Shown here piece by piece: positions 15,398 to 22,499 of a stretch of 26,077 nt of DNA (position 1 is its first letter; every line of letters starts with the position of its first letter). Where the stretch lies: NCBI GenBank assembly GCA_034926415.1, contig JAYFRC010000095.1, positions 1 to 26,077 of the forward strand, written 5' to 3'. The DNA comes from JAYFRC01 sp034926415. GTDB taxonomy: Bacteria; Bacillota; Clostridia; Oscillospirales; Oscillospiraceae. A model generated the notes under the pieces. That model was not told the origin of the DNA. It searched no databases and saw only the letters and a list, made by a program, of their open reading frames with translations. Both the position numbers and the translations under genes were made by a program.

Positions 15398-15401
15398 TAC
15401 C
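15387..15401. promoter_or_regulatory. Inverted repeat over the shared -35 box
   Basis: GGTATT-TGC-AATACC is a perfect 6-bp inverted repeat around a 3-nt centre. It covers the TTGCAA used by both divergent promoters and is a possible operator. The binding protein is unknown. Confidence 0.4.
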
Positions 15402-15420
15402 GAACTTAAAAGGCTATAAT
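15392..15420 (+). promoter_or_regulatory. Promoter of the SLH-protease gene
   Basis: TTGCAA (15392-15397), 17-nt spacer, perfect TATAAT (15415-15420), about 33 nt before the start codon. Confidence 0.65.
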
Positions 15421-15452
15421 GTACCCACATGTATTTTTCGGAGGTCGAACCA

Positions 15453-16781
15453 ATGAGGAAAAGAATTCTGTCTCTTATATGCGCCGCGGCCATGGCCGTG
15501 TCCCTCGCCGCGTTTACACCCGTGTCGGCGCTGTCGTCAGCGGAGCTAGCCGCCGACACGCTCTATACGCTCGGGCTCGTGAAAGGCGACGGCACAGGCT
15601 TCAATCTGACAGCGCAGCCCACCCGCGCCGAGGCGCTGACAATGATAGTAAGACTGTCCGGCGCGGAAAAAACAGCGCAAGCCACCGACTGGAGCACGCC
15701 GTTCAGGGACGTTACGGAATGGGCGAAACCCTACGTCGGCTACGCTTACTCGAATTATCTGACTTCCGGCACCAGCGCGACGACATTCAGCCCCAACGAG
15801 ACCGTCTCCGCAAATCAGTTCTGCACTTTCCTGCTCCGCCTGATGGGATACAGTGAAAAGAGCGGGGATTTCACGTATGAGACCGCCGCGCTGACATGCT
15901 ACCGCCTCGGCATCACGAGCGGAAACTACTCAACAAAAACTTTTACGCGCGGAGATATGTTTACAGCGTGCCTCGGCGCGCTGTCCCGTAAAAATTCCGA
16001 CGGCGCGGCGCTCATCGACACGCTTATCGACAGCGGCGCGGTAAGCTCCGCCGTCGCGACAGCCGTCGGTCTCGGAGACAATCAGGCCCTTACCGCACGC
16101 GAGATAGCCGAGCGTTACTCCTCCGCAGTGTTTTTCATCCAGGGCTGGACGCAGGAAAAGCCCACGGCCGACGATGCGATAAACAATACCGCAAGCGGGT
16201 TCTTTATCTCCGCCGACGGGCTTGCCGTCACGAACTACCACGCCATCGCGGACGACCAGTGCATTACAGCAATGACTACAGACGGCAAAATATATCCCGC
16301 AGAGTCGGTCATCTATTATGACAAGGACATCGACATCGCAGTACTGCGCATATCCAAAAAGGCGTCCGACGGGACGAGCGTCGCCTCTTTCCCGTACCTT
16401 GAGATGCTGCCTGAATCCACCATCCACACTGGGGACAAGGTTTACACACTGAGCAATCCGCTAGGGCTCCAGAGCTCCATATCCGACGGTATAGTCAGCA
16501 ATCCCAAGCGTGAGACACTGTCCTTCACCGTACCAGTCATCCAGAACACCGCCGCCATCTCTATGGGCTCAAGCGGCGGCGCGCTGCTCAACGAGTTTGG
16601 GCAGGTCATAGGCGTGACTAGCGCGTATTACTACTACGGCAACAGCCTCTATCTCGCCGTGCCGATGGACACGGTGCTTGCGCAGGATCTGACCGGAGAC
16701 GGCAAGACGCTGAGCGAGGTGTACACCATCGAAGCCGCGAAAGCCGCAGCTGCGGCGGCGGAAAGCGGCGCCGCTGCTTAA
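15453..16781 (+). CDS. Secreted SLH-domain trypsin-like serine protease (HtrA-like, no PDZ)
   Basis: This 442-residue protein has a signal peptide (MRKRILSLICAAAMAVSLAA, cleavage near 27). Three SLH-type modules follow: about 29-70 (TLYTLGLVKGD...PTRAEALTMI), 81-133 (FRDVTEWAKPYVGYAYSNYLT...FSPNETVSANQF) and a weaker one at 139-178. A chymotrypsin-fold protease domain occupies about 220-410, with His263 (VTNYHAIAD), Asp294 (KDIDIAVLRI) and Ser374 (MGSSGGAL) as the triad, the arrangement of HtrA/DegP proteases. It stops soon afterwards in an Ala-rich tail, so the PDZ domain of true HtrA is missing. It should act at the cell surface, held by the SLH modules. The ATG at 15453 follows GGAGG by 9 nt. 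An upstream in-frame ATG (15429) lies before the ribosome binding site and was rejected. Confidence 0.93.
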   Translation: MRKRILSLICAAAMAVSLAAFTPVSALSSAELAADTLYTLGLVKGDGTGFNLTAQPTRAEALTMIVRLSGAEKTAQATDWSTPFRDVTEWAKPYVGYAYSNYLTSGTSATTFSPNETVSANQFCTFLLRLMGYSEKSGDFTYETAALTCYRLGITSGNYSTKTFTRGDMFTACLGALSRKNSDGAALIDTLIDSGAVSSAVATAVGLGDNQALTAREIAERYSSAVFFIQGWTQEKPTADDAINNTASGFFISADGLAVTNYHAIADDQCITAMTTDGKIYPAESVIYYDKDIDIAVLRISKKASDGTSVASFPYLEMLPESTIHTGDKVYTLSNPLGLQSSISDGIVSNPKRETLSFTVPVIQNTAAISMGSSGGALLNEFGQVIGVTSAYYYYGNSLYLAVPMDTVLAQDLTGDGKTLSEVYTIEAAKAAAAAAESGAAA

Positions 16782-16793
16782 AGGCAAATATGC

Positions 16794-16831
16794 AAAATCC
16801 CCCTGCGGAAAATTCCGCAGGGGGATTTTTT
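16794..16831 (+). terminator. Bidirectional terminator between the SLH protease and HAD genes
   Basis: A near-perfect hairpin (AATCCCCCTGCGGAA pairing with TTCCGCAGGGGGATT) ends in six Ts on the plus strand. On the minus strand it ends in TTTT. It can serve both convergent genes. Confidence 0.92.
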
Positions 16832-16854
16832 CAAGCGGGAAAGCTCCCGCCGCA

Positions 16855-17511
16855 TCAATGCGTTTCGATATATTTTTCGGTCTCGGCTATCGTATCGAAT
16901 ACCGCGACGGCTCCGGCCTTCTCAAGCTCGCCCTCGGGCGCGTAAGGAAGAAAACGCACCCCGAGACATTTTATGCCGCATTTCTCCGCGCCCTCGACGT
17001 CGTAGAACCTGTCGCCGACCATAAGCGTCTCAGGCTTTTCCTTATCCGTTATTCCCAGGCGCGAAAACACCTTTTCTATCACGTCGGCTTTTTCCTCGTT
17101 GAGCCCGTTCTCGCTTCCGGCTATCGCGTCGAGCCACGGCGAAAAGCCGAATTTATCGGCTATCGGCACGACATAGCGCTCCGGCTTCGACGAGGCGATG
17201 GCCGTCACATAGCCCTTTTTCTTAAGCCGCTCCAGCAGCTCCGCCGCGCCCTCCACCGGCGCGTTTTCAAACAGGCCTACCGTTCCGTATCTCTCGCGGT
17301 AGATCACGAGCGCGTTCTCGGCTTTGGCGCGGTCCATGCCGCAGTATTTCATAAACGAATCCACCATCGGCGGCCCGATGAACTGGTAGAGCGTATCCGA
17401 GTCTGGCATCGGTCTTTTGAGTTTGTCGAGACAGTATTTTATGCAATTGAAAATGCCCTCCTTGGAATCGGTAAGCGTTCCGTCGAGGTCGAATAGAATA
17501 TATTTATACAT
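16855..17511 (-). CDS. HAD-family phosphatase (phosphoglycolate phosphatase-like)
   Basis: This 218-residue HAD-IA hydrolase has the nucleophile motif FDLDGTLTDS (7-16), motif II AIASSKP (about 104-110) and motif III/IV with VGDRFYDVEGA (about 165-175). An alpha-helical cap lies between motifs I and II (about 18-85). The family includes phosphoglycolate phosphatase, beta-phosphoglucomutase and 5'-nucleotidases; the sequence alone does not say which. The ATG at 17511 follows AAGGAAG. It lies 30 nt after the UPF0597 gene with no terminator between, so the two are probably one operon. Confidence 0.92.
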   Translation of the reverse strand: MYKYILFDLDGTLTDSKEGIFNCIKYCLDKLKRPMPDSDTLYQFIGPPMVDSFMKYCGMDRAKAENALVIYRERYGTVGLFENAPVEGAAELLERLKKKGYVTAIASSKPERYVVPIADKFGFSPWLDAIAGSENGLNEEKADVIEKVFSRLGITDKEKPETLMVGDRFYDVEGAEKCGIKCLGVRFLPYAPEGELEKAGAVAVFDTIAETEKYIETH

Positions 17512-17541
17512 GGTTGCTTCCTTTACTGGAAAATTTTGGAA

Positions 17542-18831
17542 TCAGACGTTTTCGGCGTCGGCAAGCATTATGTCGAGGATCTCCTTTTCGGTGTACTTCA
17601 TGCCCGAGCTTCCTAGCCTTCCGACGGCGCGTATCGTATTGTCCACGCCCTTTTTTACAAAGCCGTCGCCTCCGTAGAACTGCTTGCCCTCAAGGTACAT
17701 CTCATAGCCGAGGATTCCGGCGTCCACGCTCGTCGCAATCTTGGCGGCGCAGGAGGCCTTCGCCCCGTCGCAGACTATTCCTGAGGTGATGGCAAGAGAA
17801 TTCACGAGCGTGTGCGCGACGGCGCGGAAATCTCCGCCCTTAAGATATGCTATGCCGGCGCCCGCCGCGCACCCCGCGCTGACCGCGCCGCAGTATGCCG
17901 AGAGCGTGCCGATGCCGACCTTTTCGTAGATAGCGACGAGGTTTGCGAGCGCCAGCGCGCGAAGCAGTTTTTCTCTTGGCGCACCGAGTTCTTCGGCATA
18001 GACTATTATCGGCAGCGACACGGTAATGCCCTGGTTCCCGCTGCCGGAGTTGATGACGACCGGCTTTTCGCAGCCCGCCATGCGCGCGTCGCTCCCGGCG
18101 GCGGCGGCAGCCCTCGCACGATTTCTGATACACTCGCCCTCACGGGAAAGTATAACTCGGCCGATGTTCGCGCCCCAGTTGCCGGAAAGCCCCTCGTCTG
18201 ATATGGCGCGGTTATACTCTATCTGGCGCTCGAGCACAGAGCGCACTTTGTCGGGCCCCGTGCCTTCCGCAAAGTCGTAAATATCCTGCATGCAAAGCAG
18301 CTTTTTATCATCGGATACCGAAGCCGTCGGCGACGTAAGTTCAGTGTCGTTTTCAAAAAGCGTCTCGCTGTCGCGGCGGAGCAGGACAATATTCGTGTGG
18401 TCGTTGATTATGCGGACAAGCGCGCTGTGTCCGCCTCCGAACGCCTCCACCGAGAGATCGAACACAAGCTCGCTCTCAGCCTGCCGCACGCTGAGTTTCC
18501 CGCTTTGCGAAAACGCGCGGATGCCGACGCGCTTATCCGGCGGAATATCCTCTATGACCTCAAGAGCGAGGCTTTCGTCGCCCGCGATGAAGCCGGCGGC
18601 GGCCGCGGCTTCGATACCGCGAAGCCCTCCGGTTCCGGGGACCACTACGCTTTTTACATTTTTTATTATATTGCCGCTGGCCGTAACTACGGCGTGCTCC
18701 GGCACAGCGCCCAGCAGCGCGCGGGCTTTCGCCGCGGCATAGGCGATGGAGATGGGCTCGGTACAGCCGAAGGCCGGAACGAGCTCGGTTTTGAGTATGC
18801 GAACATATGCGTCGTGTGTTTTCTTATCCAT
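17542..18831 (-). CDS. UPF0597 / L-cysteine desulfidase-like Fe-S enzyme (serine dehydratase alpha fold)
   Basis: This 429-residue protein is of the family that includes YhaM (CyuA) and archaeal L-cysteine desulfidase. These [4Fe-4S] enzymes break down L-cysteine to sulfide, ammonia and pyruvate. The signature AFGCTEPISIAYAAAKA is at 20-36, and C23 is a predicted cluster ligand. Other conserved cysteine clusters are YCGAVSAGC and VCDGAKASC, in the serine-dehydratase-alpha-like C-terminal half. The glycine-rich NSGSGNQGITVSLP segment is the family core. The start at 18831 (MDKKTHDAYV) was chosen for its AGAGG site; the reading frame extends 25 codons further upstream, but that extension overlaps the promoter. 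A good promoter precedes it and the HAD phosphatase follows. Whether the substrate is cysteine or another amino acid is not settled. Confidence 0.9.
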   Translation of the reverse strand: MDKKTHDAYVRILKTELVPAFGCTEPISIAYAAAKARALLGAVPEHAVVTASGNIIKNVKSVVVPGTGGLRGIEAAAAAGFIAGDESLALEVIEDIPPDKRVGIRAFSQSGKLSVRQAESELVFDLSVEAFGGGHSALVRIINDHTNIVLLRRDSETLFENDTELTSPTASVSDDKKLLCMQDIYDFAEGTGPDKVRSVLERQIEYNRAISDEGLSGNWGANIGRVILSREGECIRNRARAAAAAGSDARMAGCEKPVVINSGSGNQGITVSLPIIVYAEELGAPREKLLRALALANLVAIYEKVGIGTLSAYCGAVSAGCAAGAGIAYLKGGDFRAVAHTLVNSLAITSGIVCDGAKASCAAKIATSVDAGILGYEMYLEGKQFYGGDGFVKKGVDNTIRAVGRLGSSGMKYTEKEILDIMLADAENV

Positions 18832-18877
18832 TGAGCTGCCTCTTTCGTGTCGACTTTTATCGCGGCAATATGAAATT

Positions 18878-18906
18878 ATTATAATGCGCGCACGGCAAAG
18901 CTGCAA
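18878..18906 (-). promoter_or_regulatory. Promoter of the UPF0597-HAD operon
   Basis: On the minus strand, TTGCAG (18901-18906), a 17-nt spacer and a perfect TATAAT (18878-18883), about 45 nt before the start codon. Confidence 0.7.
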
Positions 18907-18908
18907 GG

Positions 18909-18942
18909 AAAAAAACAGGGCTGTTCCGATCGGAACAGCCCT
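18909..18942 (-). terminator. Terminator of the hemerythrin gene
   Basis: A fully palindromic 26-bp hairpin (18917-18942, AGGGCTGTTCCG arm with a GATC tip) is followed on the minus strand by a run of seven Ts (18909-18915). Confidence 0.92.
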
Positions 18943-18976
18943 CGCAAGTACATTATGAGATGAGACGCAAATCAGA

Positions 18977-19387
18977 TTACTTTTTCTGGCTCGCGCGGAT
19001 ATGCGCCGCGACCTTCACGTCCTCGCGCTTGATGTGGTCGACGAGCCATCCTCCGATGCTGACGTTTACCTTTCCGACCATGGCTATGCTCGGGCCGTTT
19101 TTATCAATCTCGTCGGATATCTCGCGGACTGTCTTTTTAAACCCTTCGTGGTAGCGCTTATGGTTTTCGTAATCGGGATAACCGCTTTCGCGCTGGAGCT
19201 TTTCCTCAGCCGAAAAATGCTTTTCGGTATAATCTATCAGAAAGTCAGACGTGCTCTTCAGTACTTCCCGGCCCTTGCCCTTAGCGCAGGCTTCGAGCAT
19301 GTCGTTTATCGCGGCGATAAGCTTCTTGTGCTGCGAATCTATCACGGCATTGCCCGTTTCAAGATCCGGTGTGAATTGAAACGCCAT
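18977..19387 (-). CDS. Bacteriohemerythrin
   Basis: This 136-residue four-helix-bundle protein binds O2 through a non-haem di-iron centre. All seven expected ligands are in place: H20 (DSQHKKL), H57 and E61 (EKHFSAEE), H76 and H80 (ENHKRYH), H118 and D123 (WLVDHIKREDV). It is a stand-alone domain without a chemotaxis or signalling partner, so it probably serves in oxygen sequestration or delivery. It lies 58 nt downstream of the reverse rubrerythrin gene on the same strand with no terminator between. The two may form one oxygen-defence unit, ended by the strong terminator downstream. Confidence 0.96.
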   Translation of the reverse strand: MAFQFTPDLETGNAVIDSQHKKLIAAINDMLEACAKGKGREVLKSTSDFLIDYTEKHFSAEEKLQRESGYPDYENHKRYHEGFKKTVREISDEIDKNGPSIAMVGKVNVSIGGWLVDHIKREDVKVAAHIRASQKK

Positions 19388-19445
19388 TATTAACCACTTC
19401 TCTATCTATATAATCTATATAATTTTAAGAGACAGCCCGGTAATA

Positions 19446-19988
19446 TCAGTTGAAATATCTCTTGAGCAGTCCGGCGAACGCCTTTCCGTGGCGGGCCTCG
19501 TCGCGCGCCATCTCGTGGACGGTGTCGTGTATGGCATCGAGGTTGGCGGCCTTCGCGCGCTTGGCAAGATCGGTCTTGCCGGCAGTAGCGCCGTTCTCGG
19601 CCGCAACGCGCATCTCTAGGTTCTTCCTGGTGGAAGGCGTTACGACCTCGCCCAGAAGTTCGGCGAATCTCGATGCGTGATCTGCCTCTTCAAATGCTGC
19701 CTGACGGTAATACATTCCGATTTCCGGATAGCCCTCGCGCATTGCAACGCGGGACATGGCAAGGTACATTCCGACCTCGCTGCACTCGCCCTCAAAATTC
19801 GCACGAAGGTCGGTGATGATGTCCGGAGAGGCGTTCTGCCCCACGCCGACCTCATGCTCGGCCGCCCAGGTCATCTCTTCGCTCTGCTCCTTGAACTTGC
19901 TTCCCGGAACGCCGCACTGGGGGCACTTCTCGGGGGGATTCTCCCCCTCGTAAACATATCCGCATACGGGGCATACCCATTTTTTCAT
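19446..19988 (-). CDS. Reverse rubrerythrin (N-terminal rubredoxin, C-terminal ferritin-like)
   Basis: This 180-residue NADH-linked peroxide and oxygen reductase is typical of obligate anaerobes. The rubredoxin iron site is at the N-terminus (VCPVCG...KCPQCG; C6, C9, C22, C25). The ferritin-like di-iron bundle follows (about 50-180), with carboxylate ligands in FEGECSEVGMY, AAFEEADHA and ARDEARH. This is the opposite order to classical rubrerythrin and matches the heat- and oxygen-induced reverse rubrerythrins of clostridia. The ATG at 19988 has a near-perfect AGGAGGTAA site, predicting high expression. It is probably co-transcribed with the hemerythrin gene. Confidence 0.95.
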   Translation of the reverse strand: MKKWVCPVCGYVYEGENPPEKCPQCGVPGSKFKEQSEEMTWAAEHEVGVGQNASPDIITDLRANFEGECSEVGMYLAMSRVAMREGYPEIGMYYRQAAFEEADHASRFAELLGEVVTPSTRKNLEMRVAAENGATAGKTDLAKRAKAANLDAIHDTVHEMARDEARHGKAFAGLLKRYFN

Positions 19989-20043
19989 ATCAATTACCTC
20001 CTGATAAATTAAGAATCAAAAGCGTATTGCACTTTATGAGAAA

Positions 20044-20072
20044 AGTATAATATGCCCCCGCGCCCCGCACAA
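20044..20072 (-). promoter_or_regulatory. Candidate promoter of reverse rubrerythrin
   Basis: On the minus strand, TTGTGC (20067-20072), a 17-nt spacer and TATACT (20044-20049), about 55 nt before the start codon. The -35 match is modest. No terminator is visible between the EF-G-like gene and this promoter, so readthrough is possible. Confidence 0.45.
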
Positions 20073-20088
20073 TGGTATTTGCAACAAA

Positions 20089-22167
20089 TCACGAATCAGC
20101 GGCAGCCTGCATGGCGGCGGCCTCGGCAACGGCCTTTTCCTGAACCAGAGGAGGCGCGTCGTCGTAACGGATGAAATGAAGCGTGAAATAGCCTCTGCCC
20201 TGAGTCATCGAACGAAGGTCGATTGCGTATGTGCCCATCTCACCCATCGGAACCTCGGCCACAATCTCCTGCTCGCCGTCTTCCATGGGGTTCATGCCCA
20301 TGACGCGGCCGCGGCGCTTGTTGAGGTCGCCCATAACGTCGCCGGTGAAGTTGTCGGGAACCATGACGTGGAGCTCTCCGACGGGCTCGAGCAACACGGG
20401 ATTCGCCTGGGGCATGCCCGACTTGTACGCGAGCTGCGCCGCGGTCTTGAACGCCATTTCCGACGAGTCGACAGGGTGATACGAGCCGTCGACCAGCGTG
20501 CACTTCAGCCCGACGACCGGGTAGCCCGCCAGCGGGCCGTGGACGACGGACTCGCGCAGGCCTTTTTCGACCGCGGGGAAGACGTTCTTGGGTACGGAGC
20601 CGCCGAACACGTTCTCAGCAAACACCATTTCCTCGCTGTCGCAGGGCTCAAACTCAACCCAAACGTCGCCGTACTGGCCGTGGCCGCCGGACTGCTTCTT
20701 GTGTCTGCCCTGGACCTTGACCTTTTTGCGTATCTTCTCGCGGTAGGGAACGCGCGCGGGCTCGAGCTTGGCCTCGACTCCGAAGCGCGATTTGAGCTTT
20801 GAAACAAGCACGTCGAGCTGTATGTCGCCCGTGCCTGTAAGAACCATCTGATGCGTCTCGGGATTGTTTATGCAGCGGAAGGTCAAATCTTCCTCAGCCA
20901 TCTTCACAAGGCCGGCCGCAATCTTGTCTTCCTGACCCTTGACCTTGGCCGAAATAGCCATTGAGTAGTTCGGCTCCGAAAACGGGATGCTCGTGAATTT
21001 GATGAAGTTCTTCGGGTCGCAGAGGCTGTCGCCGGTACGGGTATCTTCCATCTTGCTGACGGCCGCGATATCGCCGCAGCAGACTTCCTTGACCTCGGTG
21101 GCCTTCTTGCCTCTCATCGTATATATGTGAGACAGCTTTTCAAGGTTCCCTGTACGGGAGTTGAGCATGGTCATGTCCTGCGTGACCTTGCCGGTTATGA
21201 CCTTGAAGTACGAATACTTGCCGTACTGGTCGGAGGTGGTCTTGAACACGAATGCATAGGGCTGGCCGTCCTCGCGGAGCTCGACCTCGGCGGGGTTGCC
21301 CTCGGCGTCCTTTCCCTTGCGGTTCGGTATCTCCAGCGGGTTCGGGAACAGCTTTATTATGCAGTCGAGCAATGTGAGCGTGCCGAGTCCCGTGAACGCG
21401 CTGCCGCAGACGACGGGACACAGCGTCAGATCCTTTACGCCCTGATGCAGGCCTTTGATTATCTCCTCCTGCGTGAACGCTTCGCCGCCGAAGAATTTTT
21501 CCATGTATTCCTCGCTGGTCTCGGCGACGGACTCGCAGAGCTGTGTGTAAAGTTCCTCGACAACGTCCGTCTTGTCGGCGGGGATGGGAACTTCCTTGCG
21601 GCGCTTGCCCTCGAGACGATAGGCGCGCTTATAAACTATGTCGAGCAGAGTCTCGATCTTCTTATCCTTGTCCCACAGCGGCATCATGACCGGGCACACG
21701 CTGTGCCCGAATTTGTCGCGCAGCGTCTTCCACGCGGCATTGAAGTCGCCGTTCTCCTCGTCGATCTTGGAGATGTATATGGCTCTCGGCATATTGCGCT
21801 CCTGAAGATACCGCCACGCCTTCTCCGTACCGACCGACAGTCCGCCCTTGGCCGCGCCGACGATTATTCCGGCATCCGCCACACGCAGAGCCTCCATTAC
21901 CTCGCCTGAAAAATCGAAGTAACCCGGAGTGTCCAAAACGTTTATCTTACAGCCCTTGAATTCAACGGGCGCTACACTCATTGAAATGGAAATCTGCCGT
22001 TTCGTCTCCTCGGGATCATAATCGCAGACAGTATTTCCGTCCGTGATCTTTCCCTGACGGTCTATTCCCCCGGTCAGATACAGCATACTCTCCACCAGAG
22101 AAGTCTTGCCGTTGCCGCCGTGTCCCAGCAGGCACACGTTGCGGATATCCTTAGATGCATAGCTCAT
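20089..22167 (-). CDS. EF-G-like translational GTPase (EF-G2-type paralogue)
   Basis: This 692-residue protein has the full EF-G domain order: G domain (1-about 270), OB-fold domain II, domain III, domain IV (about 460-580, with GRHKKQSGGHGQYGDVWVE) and domain V (ending in the LRSMTQGRGYFTLHF segment). It is not the main EF-G. The P-loop is GHGGNGKT (15-22) rather than AHIDAGKT. Switch II is DTPGYFDF (79-86), with Tyr where the catalytic His normally is. The G4 motif is SKID (133-136) rather than NKMD. No ribosomal protein genes or tuf are nearby. Homologues of this class are annotated as EF-G-like or EF-G2, and their role is poorly defined (recycling, stress or rescue are possible). The ATG follows AAGGAGAG. 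Confidence 0.92.
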   Translation of the reverse strand: MSYASKDIRNVCLLGHGGNGKTSLVESMLYLTGGIDRQGKITDGNTVCDYDPEETKRQISISMSVAPVEFKGCKINVLDTPGYFDFSGEVMEALRVADAGIIVGAAKGGLSVGTEKAWRYLQERNMPRAIYISKIDEENGDFNAAWKTLRDKFGHSVCPVMMPLWDKDKKIETLLDIVYKRAYRLEGKRRKEVPIPADKTDVVEELYTQLCESVAETSEEYMEKFFGGEAFTQEEIIKGLHQGVKDLTLCPVVCGSAFTGLGTLTLLDCIIKLFPNPLEIPNRKGKDAEGNPAEVELREDGQPYAFVFKTTSDQYGKYSYFKVITGKVTQDMTMLNSRTGNLEKLSHIYTMRGKKATEVKEVCCGDIAAVSKMEDTRTGDSLCDPKNFIKFTSIPFSEPNYSMAISAKVKGQEDKIAAGLVKMAEEDLTFRCINNPETHQMVLTGTGDIQLDVLVSKLKSRFGVEAKLEPARVPYREKIRKKVKVQGRHKKQSGGHGQYGDVWVEFEPCDSEEMVFAENVFGGSVPKNVFPAVEKGLRESVVHGPLAGYPVVGLKCTLVDGSYHPVDSSEMAFKTAAQLAYKSGMPQANPVLLEPVGELHVMVPDNFTGDVMGDLNKRRGRVMGMNPMEDGEQEIVAEVPMGEMGTYAIDLRSMTQGRGYFTLHFIRYDDAPPLVQEKAVAEAAAMQAAADS

Positions 22168-22247
22168 GTTTGGTCTCTCCTTCTGTTTATGTTTTCGCGC
22201 GGCGGATAAGAGGCCGGATATCGATCTCCGGCAGTCTCAATGAAAAA

Positions 22248-22276
22248 ATTATATAATAAAACCTTACTGAGCACAA
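22248..22276 (-). promoter_or_regulatory. Promoter of the EF-G-like gene
   Basis: On the minus strand, TTGTGC (22271-22276), a 17-nt spacer and perfect TATAAT (22248-22253). The 22168-22499 gap holds this promoter and the divergent ilvA promoter; I see no small gene, T-box or riboswitch in it. Confidence 0.55.
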
Positions 22277-22428
22277 GCGTAAGTTGTCAAAAATCAACAA
22301 TTTTTTGTGTAAAGCCGGCACGATAGCTTCGGGCAATTCATGAATCGCCTTTGCACGTTGTGCCCGGGTCCGCAAATGATACAGGCGCGGCCGTTCCGTC
22401 AAAGGCCTCCGGCCGGCCGTTATTTCAT

Positions 22429-22456
22429 TGACCTTTGTGCCGGTTTTTGATATTAT
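22429..22456 (+). promoter_or_regulatory. Promoter of threonine ammonia-lyase
   Basis: TTGACC (22429-22434), 16-nt spacer, TATTAT (22451-22456). The leader is only about 35 nt, too short for a T-box. Confidence 0.6.
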
Positions 22457-22499
22457 GCTATTACAGCGGCAAGACAAATTGAAAAAAGGGGAGAATCTC

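Noticed and set aside
15385..20084. ATGGTATTTGCAA occurs upstream of the MBL gene (15385-15397) and of reverse rubrerythrin (20072-20084)
   Set aside because: A shared 13-mer is expected by chance in 26 kb, and its position relative to the -10 boxes differs between the two sites.
22168..22499. Possible T-box or other riboswitch before threonine ammonia-lyase
   Set aside because: The predicted promoter leaves a leader of only about 35 nt, and I see no T-box sequence or specifier stem. The GGCC-rich dyad near 22404-22420 lies upstream of the promoter.
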